From Candidatus Thorarchaeota archaeon (GTDB taxonomy: Archaea; Asgardarchaeota; Thorarchaeia; Thorarchaeales; Thorarchaeaceae): DNA of 64,000 nucleotides. The translations under genes were made by a program, and so were the position numbers. Where the stretch lies: the NCBI GenBank assembly GCA_008080745.1, contig SHMX01000003.1, positions 344,971 through 408,970 of the forward strand, in the 5' to 3' direction. A model generated the notes under the pieces. It saw nothing but the letters and a program-made list of their open reading frames with translations. It searched no databases and was not told where the DNA came from. Position 1 is the first letter of the stretch. Every line of letters starts with the position of its first letter. This document shows positions 7,515 to 16,404 of the stretch, piece after piece.

Positions 7515-8876
7515 TTATTTTGGACATTCTACAGCATACCCAAGAGGTGCCAGTTCTCGATTGATGACCTCGATCGCGTCCTTGCAGGTCCAGCCTTTAC
7601 CAAACAAAATACTGATCAGAATCTGCTCGTAAGGAGGGATGAAAGAAAGGCCACTTGTTTCAAGGATTCGTTCGTACATATAGCGAATCTGCTCATCCTT
7701 GAGATATTTCTCCATCTGTTTGATACTCACGTCATATTTGTTAAGGAATTGAATGGTTCGTTTGATGAATGGATCTTGAGGTACTTTTGCCCCGGGTCCA
7801 AAGAATTCGCGAGTGTTTTGTTTATACCACTCCAACATCTCATCAAAGGCGTAAACGGGTTTCACAACAGGGGGCCTTTTCCCTTGATCAACGATACGGA
7901 CGAGGTCTCGGCTCTCTGCAGCTCTTGCGAAATCGCCAAACTTGGAATACCCTAATGCATTATAGTTGATTTTCTCTTTTCTAACACGTTGAACAACTGA
8001 TTCCATTCCAGTATGTTCACCCTCCGCATGCATATCTCGAACAATCTGGGCAAAACGTTCCAATGCTGCATCCAAGGAATCGGTCTGAGCTTTTGTGATT
8101 TTTGCAACTTTATCAGTAAGAACCAACTCTGCAAAGGGTTCTCCGCCCTCAACACGAACAAGGTCTTCTGCTATCGCCTGTTGGATAATCTGATCCCACC
8201 CATCAAAATGTTCGATACCTACTCTGAACTCGGGATTGAGATGTTCCACTACTGCTCGAACATAACGTATGGGTGTTGATCTGCCCAATTTGTTTAGTTT
8301 AGAGATAGACTCCTGCAATCTACGAAAGGCGGTATTCCGTACAACTTCGGGACTTGTCTTTGTAGCCCTGTCAATTTTCCATCCTTCTGTATCGGTAGGT
8401 GGAGGACGAAACGAATCAATGTCAAGATAGATATCTGATCTCAGCACTGTTTCGGGACGTGTTATCATGGGATTACTGATTATCACAGCTAACTTGTTCT
8501 GTTTTTGAATTCCTCGAACAAAGGGTTCGAAGACTGCATCCCCAGATACAATGATGTAATATTGTGTTTCTGGAGAATGAATAAGCCAATCGATCATATA
8601 GGCCGCCATTTGGCAATCAGCACTATCTTTCAGTTCATCGGGTACGTGAATGAGGTCAAAACCAATCTTATACAAGAGTCGTCCTAGAGGACGATAAGGT
8701 CCATTCCAATCTGCAAAAGCAAGCATGGCTCCCACTGTAAAATTGTCTTTCAGCCACTTTCTGAATTCTTCGGATAATCGTGGTTCATCTTTAAACGTTA
8801 CATTTTCGGCGTCCCAAAAAACTGCTGCTACCGGTCTCTTAGTGCCTTCTACTATTCTTTCTCGTTCTGGCGTCAT
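7515..8876 (-). CDS. NYN-domain ribonuclease with two LOTUS/OST-HTH-like domains
   Basis: 453 residues. Residues 12-155 form an NYN (PIN-like) nuclease domain, with acidic residues at the expected places: VFWDAENV at the first strand, KDSADCQMAAYMIDWL, and IIVSGDAVFEPF. Two winged-helix-like segments follow, at about 175-250 (STPIRYVRAVVEHLNPEF, then GWDQIIQQAIAEDLVRV) and 275-335 (GMESVVQRVRKEKINY, then FGDFARAAESRDLVRIVD). Both match the LOTUS/OST-HTH pattern. A helical C-terminal part (345-453) is not recognised. NYN-LOTUS combinations occur in some bacteria and in eukaryotic MARF1-type RNA regulators, so RNA binding and cleavage is inferred. No partner gene is adjacent. Confidence 0.85.
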   Translation of the reverse strand: MTPERERIVEGTKRPVAAVFWDAENVTFKDEPRLSEEFRKWLKDNFTVGAMLAFADWNGPYRPLGRLLYKIGFDLIHVPDELKDSADCQMAAYMIDWLIHSPETQYYIIVSGDAVFEPFVRGIQKQNKLAVIISNPMITRPETVLRSDIYLDIDSFRPPPTDTEGWKIDRATKTSPEVVRNTAFRRLQESISKLNKLGRSTPIRYVRAVVEHLNPEFRVGIEHFDGWDQIIQQAIAEDLVRVEGGEPFAELVLTDKVAKITKAQTDSLDAALERFAQIVRDMHAEGEHTGMESVVQRVRKEKINYNALGYSKFGDFARAAESRDLVRIVDQGKRPPVVKPVYAFDEMLEWYKQNTREFFGPGAKVPQDPFIKRTIQFLNKYDVSIKQMEKYLKDEQIRYMYERILETSGLSFIPPYEQILISILFGKGWTCKDAIEVINRELAPLGYAVECPK

Positions 8877-9005
8877 TAGAAATTAGACCTACCGTGAAAT
8901 AACATATGTGAAGTGTCTAGATTCTTAGAGCCCTTCATACCCTATTAGGTTTCGGATGACGTACAGACATTAGAATTTATGAGATACGGCCCCTAAGAAT
9001 TGTGA

Positions 9006-9112
9006 TGGTGGACCGGGCGTGATTTGAACACGCGACCTTCTGGATTCTTGAAGTTCTGGGGAATCCAGTGGCTATGCAAACCAGACGATCTGCCGGGCTA
9101 ATCTACCGGCCC
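9006..9112 (-). tRNA. tRNA-Ala(UGC) with intron after position 37
   Basis: Read on the minus strand this folds as a complete cloverleaf. The acceptor stem is GGGCCGG/CCGGTCC, including the G3:U70 pair that identifies alanine tRNA. The D arm is GATT/GATC, the anticodon stem TCTGG/CCAGA with loop TTTGCA-T and anticodon TGC, and the T arm GCGTG/CACGC with loop TTCAAAT. The discriminator is A and the CCA end is genome-encoded (9006-9008). A 30-nt intron (about 9045-9074) interrupts the anticodon loop between positions 37 and 38. CTGGATTC and GAATCCAG pair across the intron as the central helix of a bulge-helix-bulge splicing site. The exact splice points may be off by a base. Confidence 0.95.
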
Positions 9113-9117
9113 ATGTG

Positions 9118-9128
9118 AGTATAAAGTA
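9118..9128 (-). promoter_or_regulatory. TATA-like box of the tRNA-Ala gene
   Basis: The minus strand reads ACTTTATACTC just upstream of the mature 5' end, giving a very short 5' leader. Confidence 0.4.
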
Positions 9129-9171
9129 TTAACCCGAATACTTCTACTTCAGCCTGACTGAGGGAGGGGTT

Positions 9172-9777
9172 TTAACCCTTACGCTCTTGCACTTCTTCAC
9201 GGATGTTGTCAACCCACATTGGAGCACCTTTAAGCTGAGCGGCCTCCTCGGGAGGGATGATTTCTCGTTTGACAAGAGTCATGTCTTCAGGAAGAATCCC
9301 GCTCACTCCTGCAGGGTCCTCAATGATCAGGGTGAATTCCAACTCGCCCCTTATTGCAGAGATGATTTGTTCGAGAATCGCCTTACCTCGCTGTTTTTCT
9401 TCTTCCTCATCAGCAAAACGAATAGCACTCTCTACAACAGGTCTCACTCGATAAAGGAGTCCTTCAACGTTAGATATGAAAGACTCAGCTGCTGGACCAG
9501 GTTCCACATCGATACCAAACTCTGGAAAACGTATTGTGCCAGAACTTGATCTGACAACACGAATGTTGAGCATACGAGGTTTGGATACATGAAGAGTCCA
9601 TCTGGTTGGTTCATAGCTCTCTGCAGAGAAGATATCATTGTGTGTGAAATTGCAGCTGGAACAGGTCATTATGAACATTGCCAGCTCGTTGAAATAGGGC
9701 ACACTGTATAGCATAGATTTCACATTAAGAGTACCCTGTGAACATATAGGACAACGAGGGGTTAATTCTGAGGACAT
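9172..9777 (-). CDS. ZPR1 zinc-finger domain protein
   Basis: 201 residues with one ZPR1 module. The N-terminal Cys4 zinc ribbon (CPICSQG about residue 9, CSSCNF about residue 39) flanks the characteristic MLYSVPYFNELAMFIMTC segment and is followed by the beta-rich ZPR1 domain (residues 50-190). Eukaryotic ZPR1 has two such modules and works with translation factor eEF1A; archaeal versions have one. By analogy a role in translation-factor folding or regulation is inferred. A TATA box at 9800-9808 is about 25 nt from the ATG, so the mRNA is probably leaderless. Confidence 0.9.
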   Translation of the reverse strand: MSSELTPRCPICSQGTLNVKSMLYSVPYFNELAMFIMTCSSCNFTHNDIFSAESYEPTRWTLHVSKPRMLNIRVVRSSSGTIRFPEFGIDVEPGPAAESFISNVEGLLYRVRPVVESAIRFADEEEEKQRGKAILEQIISAIRGELEFTLIIEDPAGVSGILPEDMTLVKREIIPPEEAAQLKGAPMWVDNIREEVQERKG

Positions 9778-9799
9778 AGAGATAGAAGTTCAAAGAATG

Positions 9800-9808
9800 C
9801 TTATAGGA
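9800..9808 (-). promoter_or_regulatory. TATA-like box of the ZPR1 gene
   Basis: The minus strand reads CCTATAAGC about 25 nt upstream of the ATG at 9777, the spacing expected for a leaderless archaeal transcript. Confidence 0.45.
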
Positions 9809-9938
9809 TTTGGTGAATAGTACGAAAGGGATATTCGTCCAGACAAGTTCTAAATGCGAGTTTTCCAAAATCTACTACAAGAGGAGATGCCGTCTACGTC
9901 TCTGTTTGTCACACCACAATTCGATTGAGGATTAGAGC

Positions 9939-11138
9939 ATGGAAGTAAAGAGTCTATACATTATCAAACGAGATACTGGCGTTTGTATGTATCATCACGA
10001 CTTTACTCAGACGATTTTTGACCCTCAATTGATCTCATCCTTTATTGTGGCTATGACATCCTTTTTTGATGAAGCAACACATTCTCTGACCTCTCAAGCA
10101 CGGGCTTTTGAAGGGACTGATTACAAGATTATTGTGGAATTTGGTGAATGGACCCTTGGAGCATTAGCCGTGCTGGAAGACACTGCAGAGATGCGGGCGA
10201 AGCTGAAGAGAATCATCGATAAGTTCGAAAAACAATTCAACATTCTTCAGTGGGTAGACCTCGACCTTGCCATATACAAACGATTTGAGAAGGTGGTAAT
10301 TGAGGAGTTTATTCGAGAGCTTATTACGCCAGAAAGCGTGATATACGTCAATAGAGATTGGGATATATTCTCTAAGAATGCAGATGTTCGAAGCATGCTT
10401 CGTCTTATCCCGGATTTATGTACCGTTAAGGATGCTGCAGAGTTTCTTGAGATGCCTCTGGCATTGGTAATGAATCTGACAGCTGAAGCAATCTGGGAAA
10501 AGAGCATTAGTATTAGAAGTCAGGTAAGACCTGACGACATTTTTCAGACAACATCACGATTCCATATGGGAGATGGGCTGGCGGATGTATCTCCTGTTGC
10601 TTCGAAGGCTCTTGGTGCACTCGACGGGGAGACCCCGTTGATTATCGCTGCAGAACGAACAAAGACATCCGACATGAAAGAATTTCTCAAAGAGATCGAA
10701 CTCCTAGCAAGAAGAAGAGCAATAGAGCGGGTTTCACCAGCCCAGGCAATGTTGATTCTTCATTGTTCAACACTTGAGTCAATCTTAGAGATGGGGGCAA
10801 AAATTCTAGGTTATCGTCTAATCCGAGCCATGTTTTATACAGTAAGAAAATCTCTTCTATCACAGTACCCATGGGTCAGCTACATAGTATTGGAAGATCG
10901 GGTGGATGTGGAGATCAAGGGTTCTCTAATGGCCGCATCTATCAGAGGGCAGATTTCACCTGACACTTTGAAACAAGGTCTCATTCAACTGTTACAAAGA
11001 ATTGCAAAGGAATTTGCATGTTGTATAGGCAACGCTCCCACCAATACATCGGTTATTCGAGCAAAGCGCCTTGCACAAAAACGATTTCCAAGCATGGCTT
11101 TCGAAATTGAATGGGAGAAACTCTTTGTTTATGGATAA
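9939..11138 (+). CDS. Longin-like plus winged-helix-like cytosolic protein
   Basis: 399 residues, soluble. Residues 3-105 form an alpha/beta domain (TGVCMYHHDFTQ, then PQLISSFIVAMTSFFDEA, then YKIIVEFGEWTLGALAVLE) that aligns by eye with the cytoplasmic tails of the two giant surface proteins at 33.4-48.3 kb; its pattern fits longin-like sensory domains. A helix-turn-helix-like region (about 140-190, MLRLIPDLCTVKDAAEFLEMPLALVM) follows, again as in the surface-protein tails. The C-terminal 150 residues form another alpha/beta unit. GAGG lies 8 nt before the ATG. The next gene, a membrane protein, starts 60 nt downstream on the same strand. A regulatory or trafficking role is inferred only. 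Confidence 0.7.
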   Translation: MEVKSLYIIKRDTGVCMYHHDFTQTIFDPQLISSFIVAMTSFFDEATHSLTSQARAFEGTDYKIIVEFGEWTLGALAVLEDTAEMRAKLKRIIDKFEKQFNILQWVDLDLAIYKRFEKVVIEEFIRELITPESVIYVNRDWDIFSKNADVRSMLRLIPDLCTVKDAAEFLEMPLALVMNLTAEAIWEKSISIRSQVRPDDIFQTTSRFHMGDGLADVSPVASKALGALDGETPLIIAAERTKTSDMKEFLKEIELLARRRAIERVSPAQAMLILHCSTLESILEMGAKILGYRLIRAMFYTVRKSLLSQYPWVSYIVLEDRVDVEIKGSLMAASIRGQISPDTLKQGLIQLLQRIAKEFACCIGNAPTNTSVIRAKRLAQKRFPSMAFEIEWEKLFVYG

Positions 11139-11198
11139 AGAACGAGATAAACAGGAAAACACACAAATCATAGAATTCAAACAAGAGATTGGTATACA

Positions 11199-12005
11199 AT
11201 GACAGATAGTGACAGAAAATCGTTAGGTTCGTCATTGGCTATAGTAACTACTATTGTTGCTATCATAATTCTTGGATTTACTCTTACATCTATCTCTTTG
11301 GGCCCTACAGCATATTCAACAGCAACATTAGCAGGGTTCAGTGCCTGTTTAGCCACTATTCTCGGTTTCTGGAGTCTATACGTAATTTCTCAGGAGGGGC
11401 TACTTCGAGAAGATCCCTATCATATCATGACTCTTTCTCTTAGTATAGGACTACTCTTGTTTGCTATGGTAGATGTTGCTCGTACAGGAGCCATACTCAA
11501 CCCTACCAGTGAGATATACAGCTATACAATAAGCAGCACGATGATTGCAATCCTTGTCATATTGGTCATTGGTATCGTAGGTTATGCGAGATCAGTCAAC
11601 AGCGTACTGAATTACATGAAACAGAACGAACGAATTCTGCTCATGGTAATATCGCTGGCTTCTGCTTTTGTGGGTCTGTCATTTGTGGGTGTAGCAGGAG
11701 AACAAACAATTACTCGAACATTTAGAATGTTGATTACAACTGGGGGCTTTGCGTCTCTGTGTATCACATTGGCATATGTTGTTAATGTTCTCAGAGATGG
11801 TAGTCTTTCAAAACAGCTTGCCCATATCTTCATTGGACTAGTATTAATTTTTGTTCAGACGCTGTTAGCATGGTGGGCAACAGACTTGACAGCCAATACT
11901 ATCTCTTCAGTACTTGGAGCAGAAGCTTACCTTCTAATTAGTCTCGGAATACATCGGGGATGCGAAGAATGCGTTTTTCTTGAGGCCGGAGTAGATATAG
12001 AATAA
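11199..12005 (+). CDS. Polytopic membrane protein, unknown function
   Basis: 268 residues with about eight hydrophobic helices (e.g. LAIVTTIVAIIILGFTLTS, then ATLAGFSACLATILGFWSL) and a short acidic cytosolic tail ending EAGVDIE. No transporter or enzyme motif is visible. It lies 60 nt downstream of the longin-like protein gene and is probably co-transcribed, which suggests it may be that protein's membrane partner. Its spacing of helices does not match any family I recognise. Confidence 0.7.
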   Translation: MTDSDRKSLGSSLAIVTTIVAIIILGFTLTSISLGPTAYSTATLAGFSACLATILGFWSLYVISQEGLLREDPYHIMTLSLSIGLLLFAMVDVARTGAILNPTSEIYSYTISSTMIAILVILVIGIVGYARSVNSVLNYMKQNERILLMVISLASAFVGLSFVGVAGEQTITRTFRMLITTGGFASLCITLAYVVNVLRDGSLSKQLAHIFIGLVLIFVQTLLAWWATDLTANTISSVLGAEAYLLISLGIHRGCEECVFLEAGVDIE

Positions 12006-12009
12006 TCTA

Positions 12010-12026
12010 AGGAGAATGTTTCTCCT
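12010..12026. terminator. Bidirectional hairpin terminator
   Basis: A perfect 7-bp stem with a 3-nt loop (AGGAGAA-TGT-TTCTCCT) lies 4 nt after the membrane-protein stop and 10 nt before the convergent ABC transporter stop. Confidence 0.55.
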
Positions 12027-12035
12027 CAGAAAATT

Positions 12036-14021
12036 TTACTTTCGTGAACTCATCCTTTCTCGAATCTTCTCCATCATCTCAGGAGGAATATCCTCAGGAT
12101 CCATGCCCATTGCTCTCATTTTTTCTATTGCTTCAGGTGGTATTTCCATGGAACCACCGCCCGATGCAGAAACGGTTCTTGATACCTCAAGTGAGGCTAC
12201 GCTCGCGATATCTTCTGTTATTTCTGTAATCCCTTGATGTGCATAATATGTATCATAGAGATTCTTGAAGACTCCACCATAAGCGAGTAGTTCTTCATGG
12301 GTGCCTCTTTCAATTAGTTCACCCTGTTCAAAGACAAACACACGGGACGCATTCGCAATAGTAGTCAGTCGATGAGCAATAACAATAGTAGTCCGACCTG
12401 CAAAGAGCTTTTCCTGAGCCTCTTGAACCAGTGACTCGCTGTAAGCGTCTAACCTACTGGTCGCTTCATCAAGAATCAGGATTTTTGGGTCCGCCAACAT
12501 GGTTCGAGCGATAGTGATCATCTGTTTCTGACCTGCACTAAGATTCTTTCCGTCCTCTATGATATAGGTATCATAACCATCAGCGAGTACATCAATGAAA
12601 TCATCAGCTCCAATTAATCGACATAGTTCCTTAATCTCTTCGTTCGTTGCAGAAGCATTCCCATAACGAATATTCTCGATAATCGTTCCATCAAAGAGAT
12701 ACGGAATCTGAGGAATCAAGGATAGATTATCATGAAGGGACTCCAGCTTAATATTTCGTAAGTCCTGATCACCTATCTTGATACAACCCGAATCAGGGTC
12801 ATAGAACCTATTGATGAGAGCAGCAACCGTTGTTTTCCCTGCTCCAGTATGACCGACTAAGGCGACGGTTTCCCCTGGTTTAATATGAAAATCAATATTT
12901 TTCAAGACAAGAGTGCCTTCAACATATGAAAAAGTGACATCACGAAAGGTAATTCCATCACTCTCTTCGTGCAATGGTTCTGATTCAGGGGTATCTGCAA
13001 TTGCAGGTTCCGCCTCTATAACATCAGAGATTCGGTCCATAGCAGCTAATGATGCCTGAACTTGGGATGCCATCATTGCAAGATGAAGCAAGGGCCACAT
13101 AAAATTGCTCACCAGAATAACACCTAGGAAAAGATCAGCAGTAGTGAGAATCGCTGCAGTTCCTGCTACCAATGATCCTCCAACAAACAATATTGCAGCG
13201 ATAGCGAAAATACCAATCGAACGCACCATAGGTTGTAGAGCACTCATCAATATCATAAAACGGAAACCATGCTTGTATGCTTTCTCATTTAATTCAAGCA
13301 TTTTTTCTGCGATTTCATCCTCACGATTGAAGGCCTTTGCAATGTGAACACCTGAGAGATTCTCAGCAATCTGTCCAGAAACCTTCCCATAAGCACGACG
13401 GCTGGCAAGCATTATCTTTTGACCAACTGTACCAAATAAGACAGCAATGAATACAACACCAGGTACTACAACTAATGATGTAAGAGCGATTGTTGGAGAG
13501 ATTAATACTAGGACGATGAATGTACCAATAAGTAGAGTCATCTGACTAGCTACATCAATGAAAATTTGGATACCAATTCCAAGACTCTCTGTATCAGAAG
13601 TTACTCGTGAAGTGACATCACCAGATTGTTCAGATTTATGATACGAAAGATCTGTGTCAATAAGATGATTATAGACATCTTGCTGAATCTTTTGGACAAA
13701 TCCAGCTTGTGCTCCAGATAATACCCAGGTGTATCCTCCATTGAGAAGCCAGCCAAGTATTCTCAGAATCAGATAGAAAACTACTAAGAATAAGACAGCT
13801 TCGATTGTGCTTCCTTCAAGACCCAAAACCGTGAGCCCTTCTCGTAGAACTAGAGGGTTAATCAGATTAACAACCGTTCCAATAAGAGAGAGAATTGCAC
13901 CAATTGCAACTAGTTTTCTAAATTTACCAAGATAACCAAACATTCGTCTGAGTAAAGTACCAACAGGACGGCTGCGCTTTTCTTTATGTCCAAGTAGGCC
14001 TCTGGGTCCTCTATGTGCCAT
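12036..14021 (-). CDS. ABC exporter subunit with consensus Walker B and variant signature (heterodimer half 2)
   Basis: 661 residues: a six-helix transmembrane domain (about 30-340) fused to a nucleotide-binding domain (about 360-600). Walker A is GHTGAGKTT, Walker B ILILDEATSRLD has the catalytic Glu, and the H-loop histidine is present (VIAHRL). The signature is LSAGQ instead of LSGGQ. The partner subunit upstream has a degenerate Walker B and H-loop, so the two defects fall in the same composite ATP site, as in heterodimeric exporters such as TM287/288. A 45-residue Met/Glu/Pro-rich tail follows the NBD (EIPPEAIEKMRAMGMDPED). The start codon overlaps the upstream stop by one base. The substrate is unknown; lipid or drug export is typical. 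Confidence 0.93.
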   Translation of the reverse strand: MAHRGPRGLLGHKEKRSRPVGTLLRRMFGYLGKFRKLVAIGAILSLIGTVVNLINPLVLREGLTVLGLEGSTIEAVLFLVVFYLILRILGWLLNGGYTWVLSGAQAGFVQKIQQDVYNHLIDTDLSYHKSEQSGDVTSRVTSDTESLGIGIQIFIDVASQMTLLIGTFIVLVLISPTIALTSLVVVPGVVFIAVLFGTVGQKIMLASRRAYGKVSGQIAENLSGVHIAKAFNREDEIAEKMLELNEKAYKHGFRFMILMSALQPMVRSIGIFAIAAILFVGGSLVAGTAAILTTADLFLGVILVSNFMWPLLHLAMMASQVQASLAAMDRISDVIEAEPAIADTPESEPLHEESDGITFRDVTFSYVEGTLVLKNIDFHIKPGETVALVGHTGAGKTTVAALINRFYDPDSGCIKIGDQDLRNIKLESLHDNLSLIPQIPYLFDGTIIENIRYGNASATNEEIKELCRLIGADDFIDVLADGYDTYIIEDGKNLSAGQKQMITIARTMLADPKILILDEATSRLDAYSESLVQEAQEKLFAGRTTIVIAHRLTTIANASRVFVFEQGELIERGTHEELLAYGGVFKNLYDTYYAHQGITEITEDIASVASLEVSRTVSASGGGSMEIPPEAIEKMRAMGMDPEDIPPEMMEKIRERMSSRK

Positions 14022-15865
14022 TATGCAATATCTCCTTCATAAGCGACGGTCTCCAGAACTTGTTCAGCACCAGGTAATCTTCGGAATATCTGTCGATAAT
14101 GCTTTGATGTGCGTAGGAGGTCCTCATGACATCCAGATGCAATCAGCTTTCCCTTATCCACAATTATCACGAGGTCAGACTCCAATAGAGTTCGTAACCG
14201 TTGAGTTACAGTGATACTTGTTCGCCCCATCATAACCTCCGAGAGTGCCTTTCTCATCATGAATTCAGTCTGGGCGTCAACTGCACTAACTGAATCATCC
14301 AATAGTAGAATCTTAGGGTCTTGAATCAATGCTCTCGCAATAGCCAACCTCTGACGTTGACCACCACTTAATGTCATTCCTCGTTCGCCAATCCTTGCGT
14401 CATATTCCTCCTCTAAATCAAGAATGAATTCTTCAGCTTGTGCTCTCTGAGCTGCTAGAGCTATCTCCTCATCCGTAGCCTCTTCTCGTCCAAAAGCTAT
14501 ATTGTCCTTGATAGACATTCTGAATAGGAAGATATCCTGTTCAACCAGACCTACATTATCCCTTACCGTTTCTGTTCTAATTTGCCGTATGTCAGTTCCT
14601 CCCACACTTACACAACCTTCCGTGGGATCATAGAAACGAAGTAGGAGTTTGAGTATAGTGCTTTTGCCGCCACCTGGGCCTCCAATCAAGGCTACACGGG
14701 AACCGCCAGGGATTCTGATGCTAAAATCTTTGAGCGCATAATGAACATTGTCGCCCCCATTATTATAGGTGAAGCTTACATTATCAAAAACAATTTCACC
14801 AGTCCAATCAATTTGTTCAGATTCTTTCTTGGGCTCTACAAGTGGGTCTTCCCAGTTCAAAATATCCACAATTCTTCTAGCATTGACATATCCACCCCTA
14901 AGAACAAGAAGCATTCGGGGTAACATGAAATTGAATCCTGAAATTGTAATGAGGAGAGATAACACCTCGATCATCTTTCCTACCGTGATATAGCCCTCTA
15001 GAACTGCATAACTACCATAGAAGAAAGCAACTGTTGTCATGCCAATGAGAATTAGAGCAGGAATATAGAAGGCTGCCAATCTACCCTCCTTTGCAACCAG
15101 TTTTTCATATGTTTTGCTAACATCTTCAAATCTCTTTTTCTCCACATCTTCAGCACCAAAGGCTCGTACAACTTCAATCCCACGAAACACTCCCTGTGAA
15201 ACTGATGTTAGTTCCTCCATCTGTTCTGATTTCTCTCTTCTTACTGGCTCGATTGTATTTGCATAACGGTATGCAAAGTATAGATATATCGGAGACCCGA
15301 GAAGCATGGTTAAGCTGAATACATGAAGTGGAAAGCCCAATATGGTGAAGGGAGGATTGACAATGATGGTGAAATCAATCTGAATCAGAAGAATGCTTGT
15401 TATCCCGAATGAAGCAAGAGCAAAGACAAGATTTCGTAGGGCCGGATTTAGAGAGAAACGGACCCAATTTATATCCTGCATAGCTACAGAGAGTAATTTC
15501 TTACTATCTATCTCATCATGGAAAGCCATGCTATTATCTTGAAGGATTTCAAAGAACTCCTGACGAGCATCTCGTTCCCATCTTAGGGTTACTACAGCCC
15601 AAGAGTAACCGACTATGAAGTACATTACTAGGTAAGTAACACCGATTACAAATATGGTTAGGATAATAGTATTGAATTCTTCGCCCAAACCAACTGTATC
15701 TAAAACATCAATTGCTTCACCCAATAGAACGTTGGGAAACAGAACTAGAACTGAAGAAATCACTGTGAGAACAAGAGCTCCAAATATTACACCTGGCGAC
15801 TTTGCCAGGCCAGAAAACATATAGTTAGATGCACTTTTGTATTTTTTACGACGTTTATCTGCCAC
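14021..15865 (-). CDS. ABC exporter subunit with degenerate catalytic site (heterodimer half 1)
   Basis: 614 residues: a six-helix transmembrane domain (about 25-330) and a nucleotide-binding domain (about 355-600). Walker A is GGPGGGKST and the signature LSGGQRQR is canonical. Walker B reads ILLLDDSVSAVD, with Asp in place of the catalytic Glu, and the H-loop His is Gln (VTQRL). These are the hallmarks of the non-hydrolysing half of an asymmetric exporter. Its canonical signature would complete the active site of the partner subunit. The gene starts directly after the PadR stop and ends one base into the partner gene, giving a three-gene operon. Confidence 0.93.
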   Translation of the reverse strand: MADKRRKKYKSASNYMFSGLAKSPGVIFGALVLTVISSVLVLFPNVLLGEAIDVLDTVGLGEEFNTIILTIFVIGVTYLVMYFIVGYSWAVVTLRWERDARQEFFEILQDNSMAFHDEIDSKKLLSVAMQDINWVRFSLNPALRNLVFALASFGITSILLIQIDFTIIVNPPFTILGFPLHVFSLTMLLGSPIYLYFAYRYANTIEPVRREKSEQMEELTSVSQGVFRGIEVVRAFGAEDVEKKRFEDVSKTYEKLVAKEGRLAAFYIPALILIGMTTVAFFYGSYAVLEGYITVGKMIEVLSLLITISGFNFMLPRMLLVLRGGYVNARRIVDILNWEDPLVEPKKESEQIDWTGEIVFDNVSFTYNNGGDNVHYALKDFSIRIPGGSRVALIGGPGGGKSTILKLLLRFYDPTEGCVSVGGTDIRQIRTETVRDNVGLVEQDIFLFRMSIKDNIAFGREEATDEEIALAAQRAQAEEFILDLEEEYDARIGERGMTLSGGQRQRLAIARALIQDPKILLLDDSVSAVDAQTEFMMRKALSEVMMGRTSITVTQRLRTLLESDLVIIVDKGKLIASGCHEDLLRTSKHYRQIFRRLPGAEQVLETVAYEGDIA

Positions 15866-16396
15866 TTAGTATTCCTCCATTCTCTCCTTTATTTTTTCGA
15901 TCTTATCAGATAACAAATCCAACTGTTTACGAAGGAACTTGAGTTTAGGTTCGTCTAACTCGGAGATTTCTTCAAGTAGGATATCCAACCCAAAATGCAT
16001 TGCTTGCAGATGTAGATCTATTCTATCATTCACATCAATGAGTATATTCCAGATAACTCGACCAATTCGTACACGATGGTCGACATCAACCTTCTGTTCA
16101 AGCATTGTCCGCAACTTGTCAGCCCCAAGCTCCGAGGTCTTGTAGATTCGGCTTCGTCCCTCTGTTCTCACCTCGTGTATCAGACCGTCCTCTTCCATTG
16201 AGGAGAGGAGGGGGTAGATTGACCCGGGACTTGGAGTCCATTTTCCATCGCTATGCGCACTTAAGGTCTGCATTACATCCGCACCAGACATCTCATCATC
16301 CATCATCATTCGTAGAATGGCAAAACGAAGAAGACCTCTAGGTACTGATTGAGGCATTCGAATGTGATCACAGTCATGCTCTGAGTGGGGGTTCAT
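15866..16396 (-). CDS. PadR-family transcriptional repressor of the ABC exporter operon
   Basis: 176 residues. The N-terminal winged helix (residues 17-100) has the PadR hallmark segment SPGSIYPLLSSMEEDGLI and the wing RTEGRSRIYKTSELG. A C-terminal coiled helix (about 130-176) is the dimerisation arm. PadR proteins repress efflux operons until an effector binds. The gene is first in a PadR-ABC-ABC operon with no gap to the next gene, and palindromes overlap its predicted start site (16405-16453), which supports autoregulation. Confidence 0.9.
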   Translation of the reverse strand: MNPHSEHDCDHIRMPQSVPRGLLRFAILRMMMDDEMSGADVMQTLSAHSDGKWTPSPGSIYPLLSSMEEDGLIHEVRTEGRSRIYKTSELGADKLRTMLEQKVDVDHRVRIGRVIWNILIDVNDRIDLHLQAMHFGLDILLEEISELDEPKLKFLRKQLDLLSDKIEKIKERMEEY

Positions 16397-16404
16397 TCTT
16401 CGCT

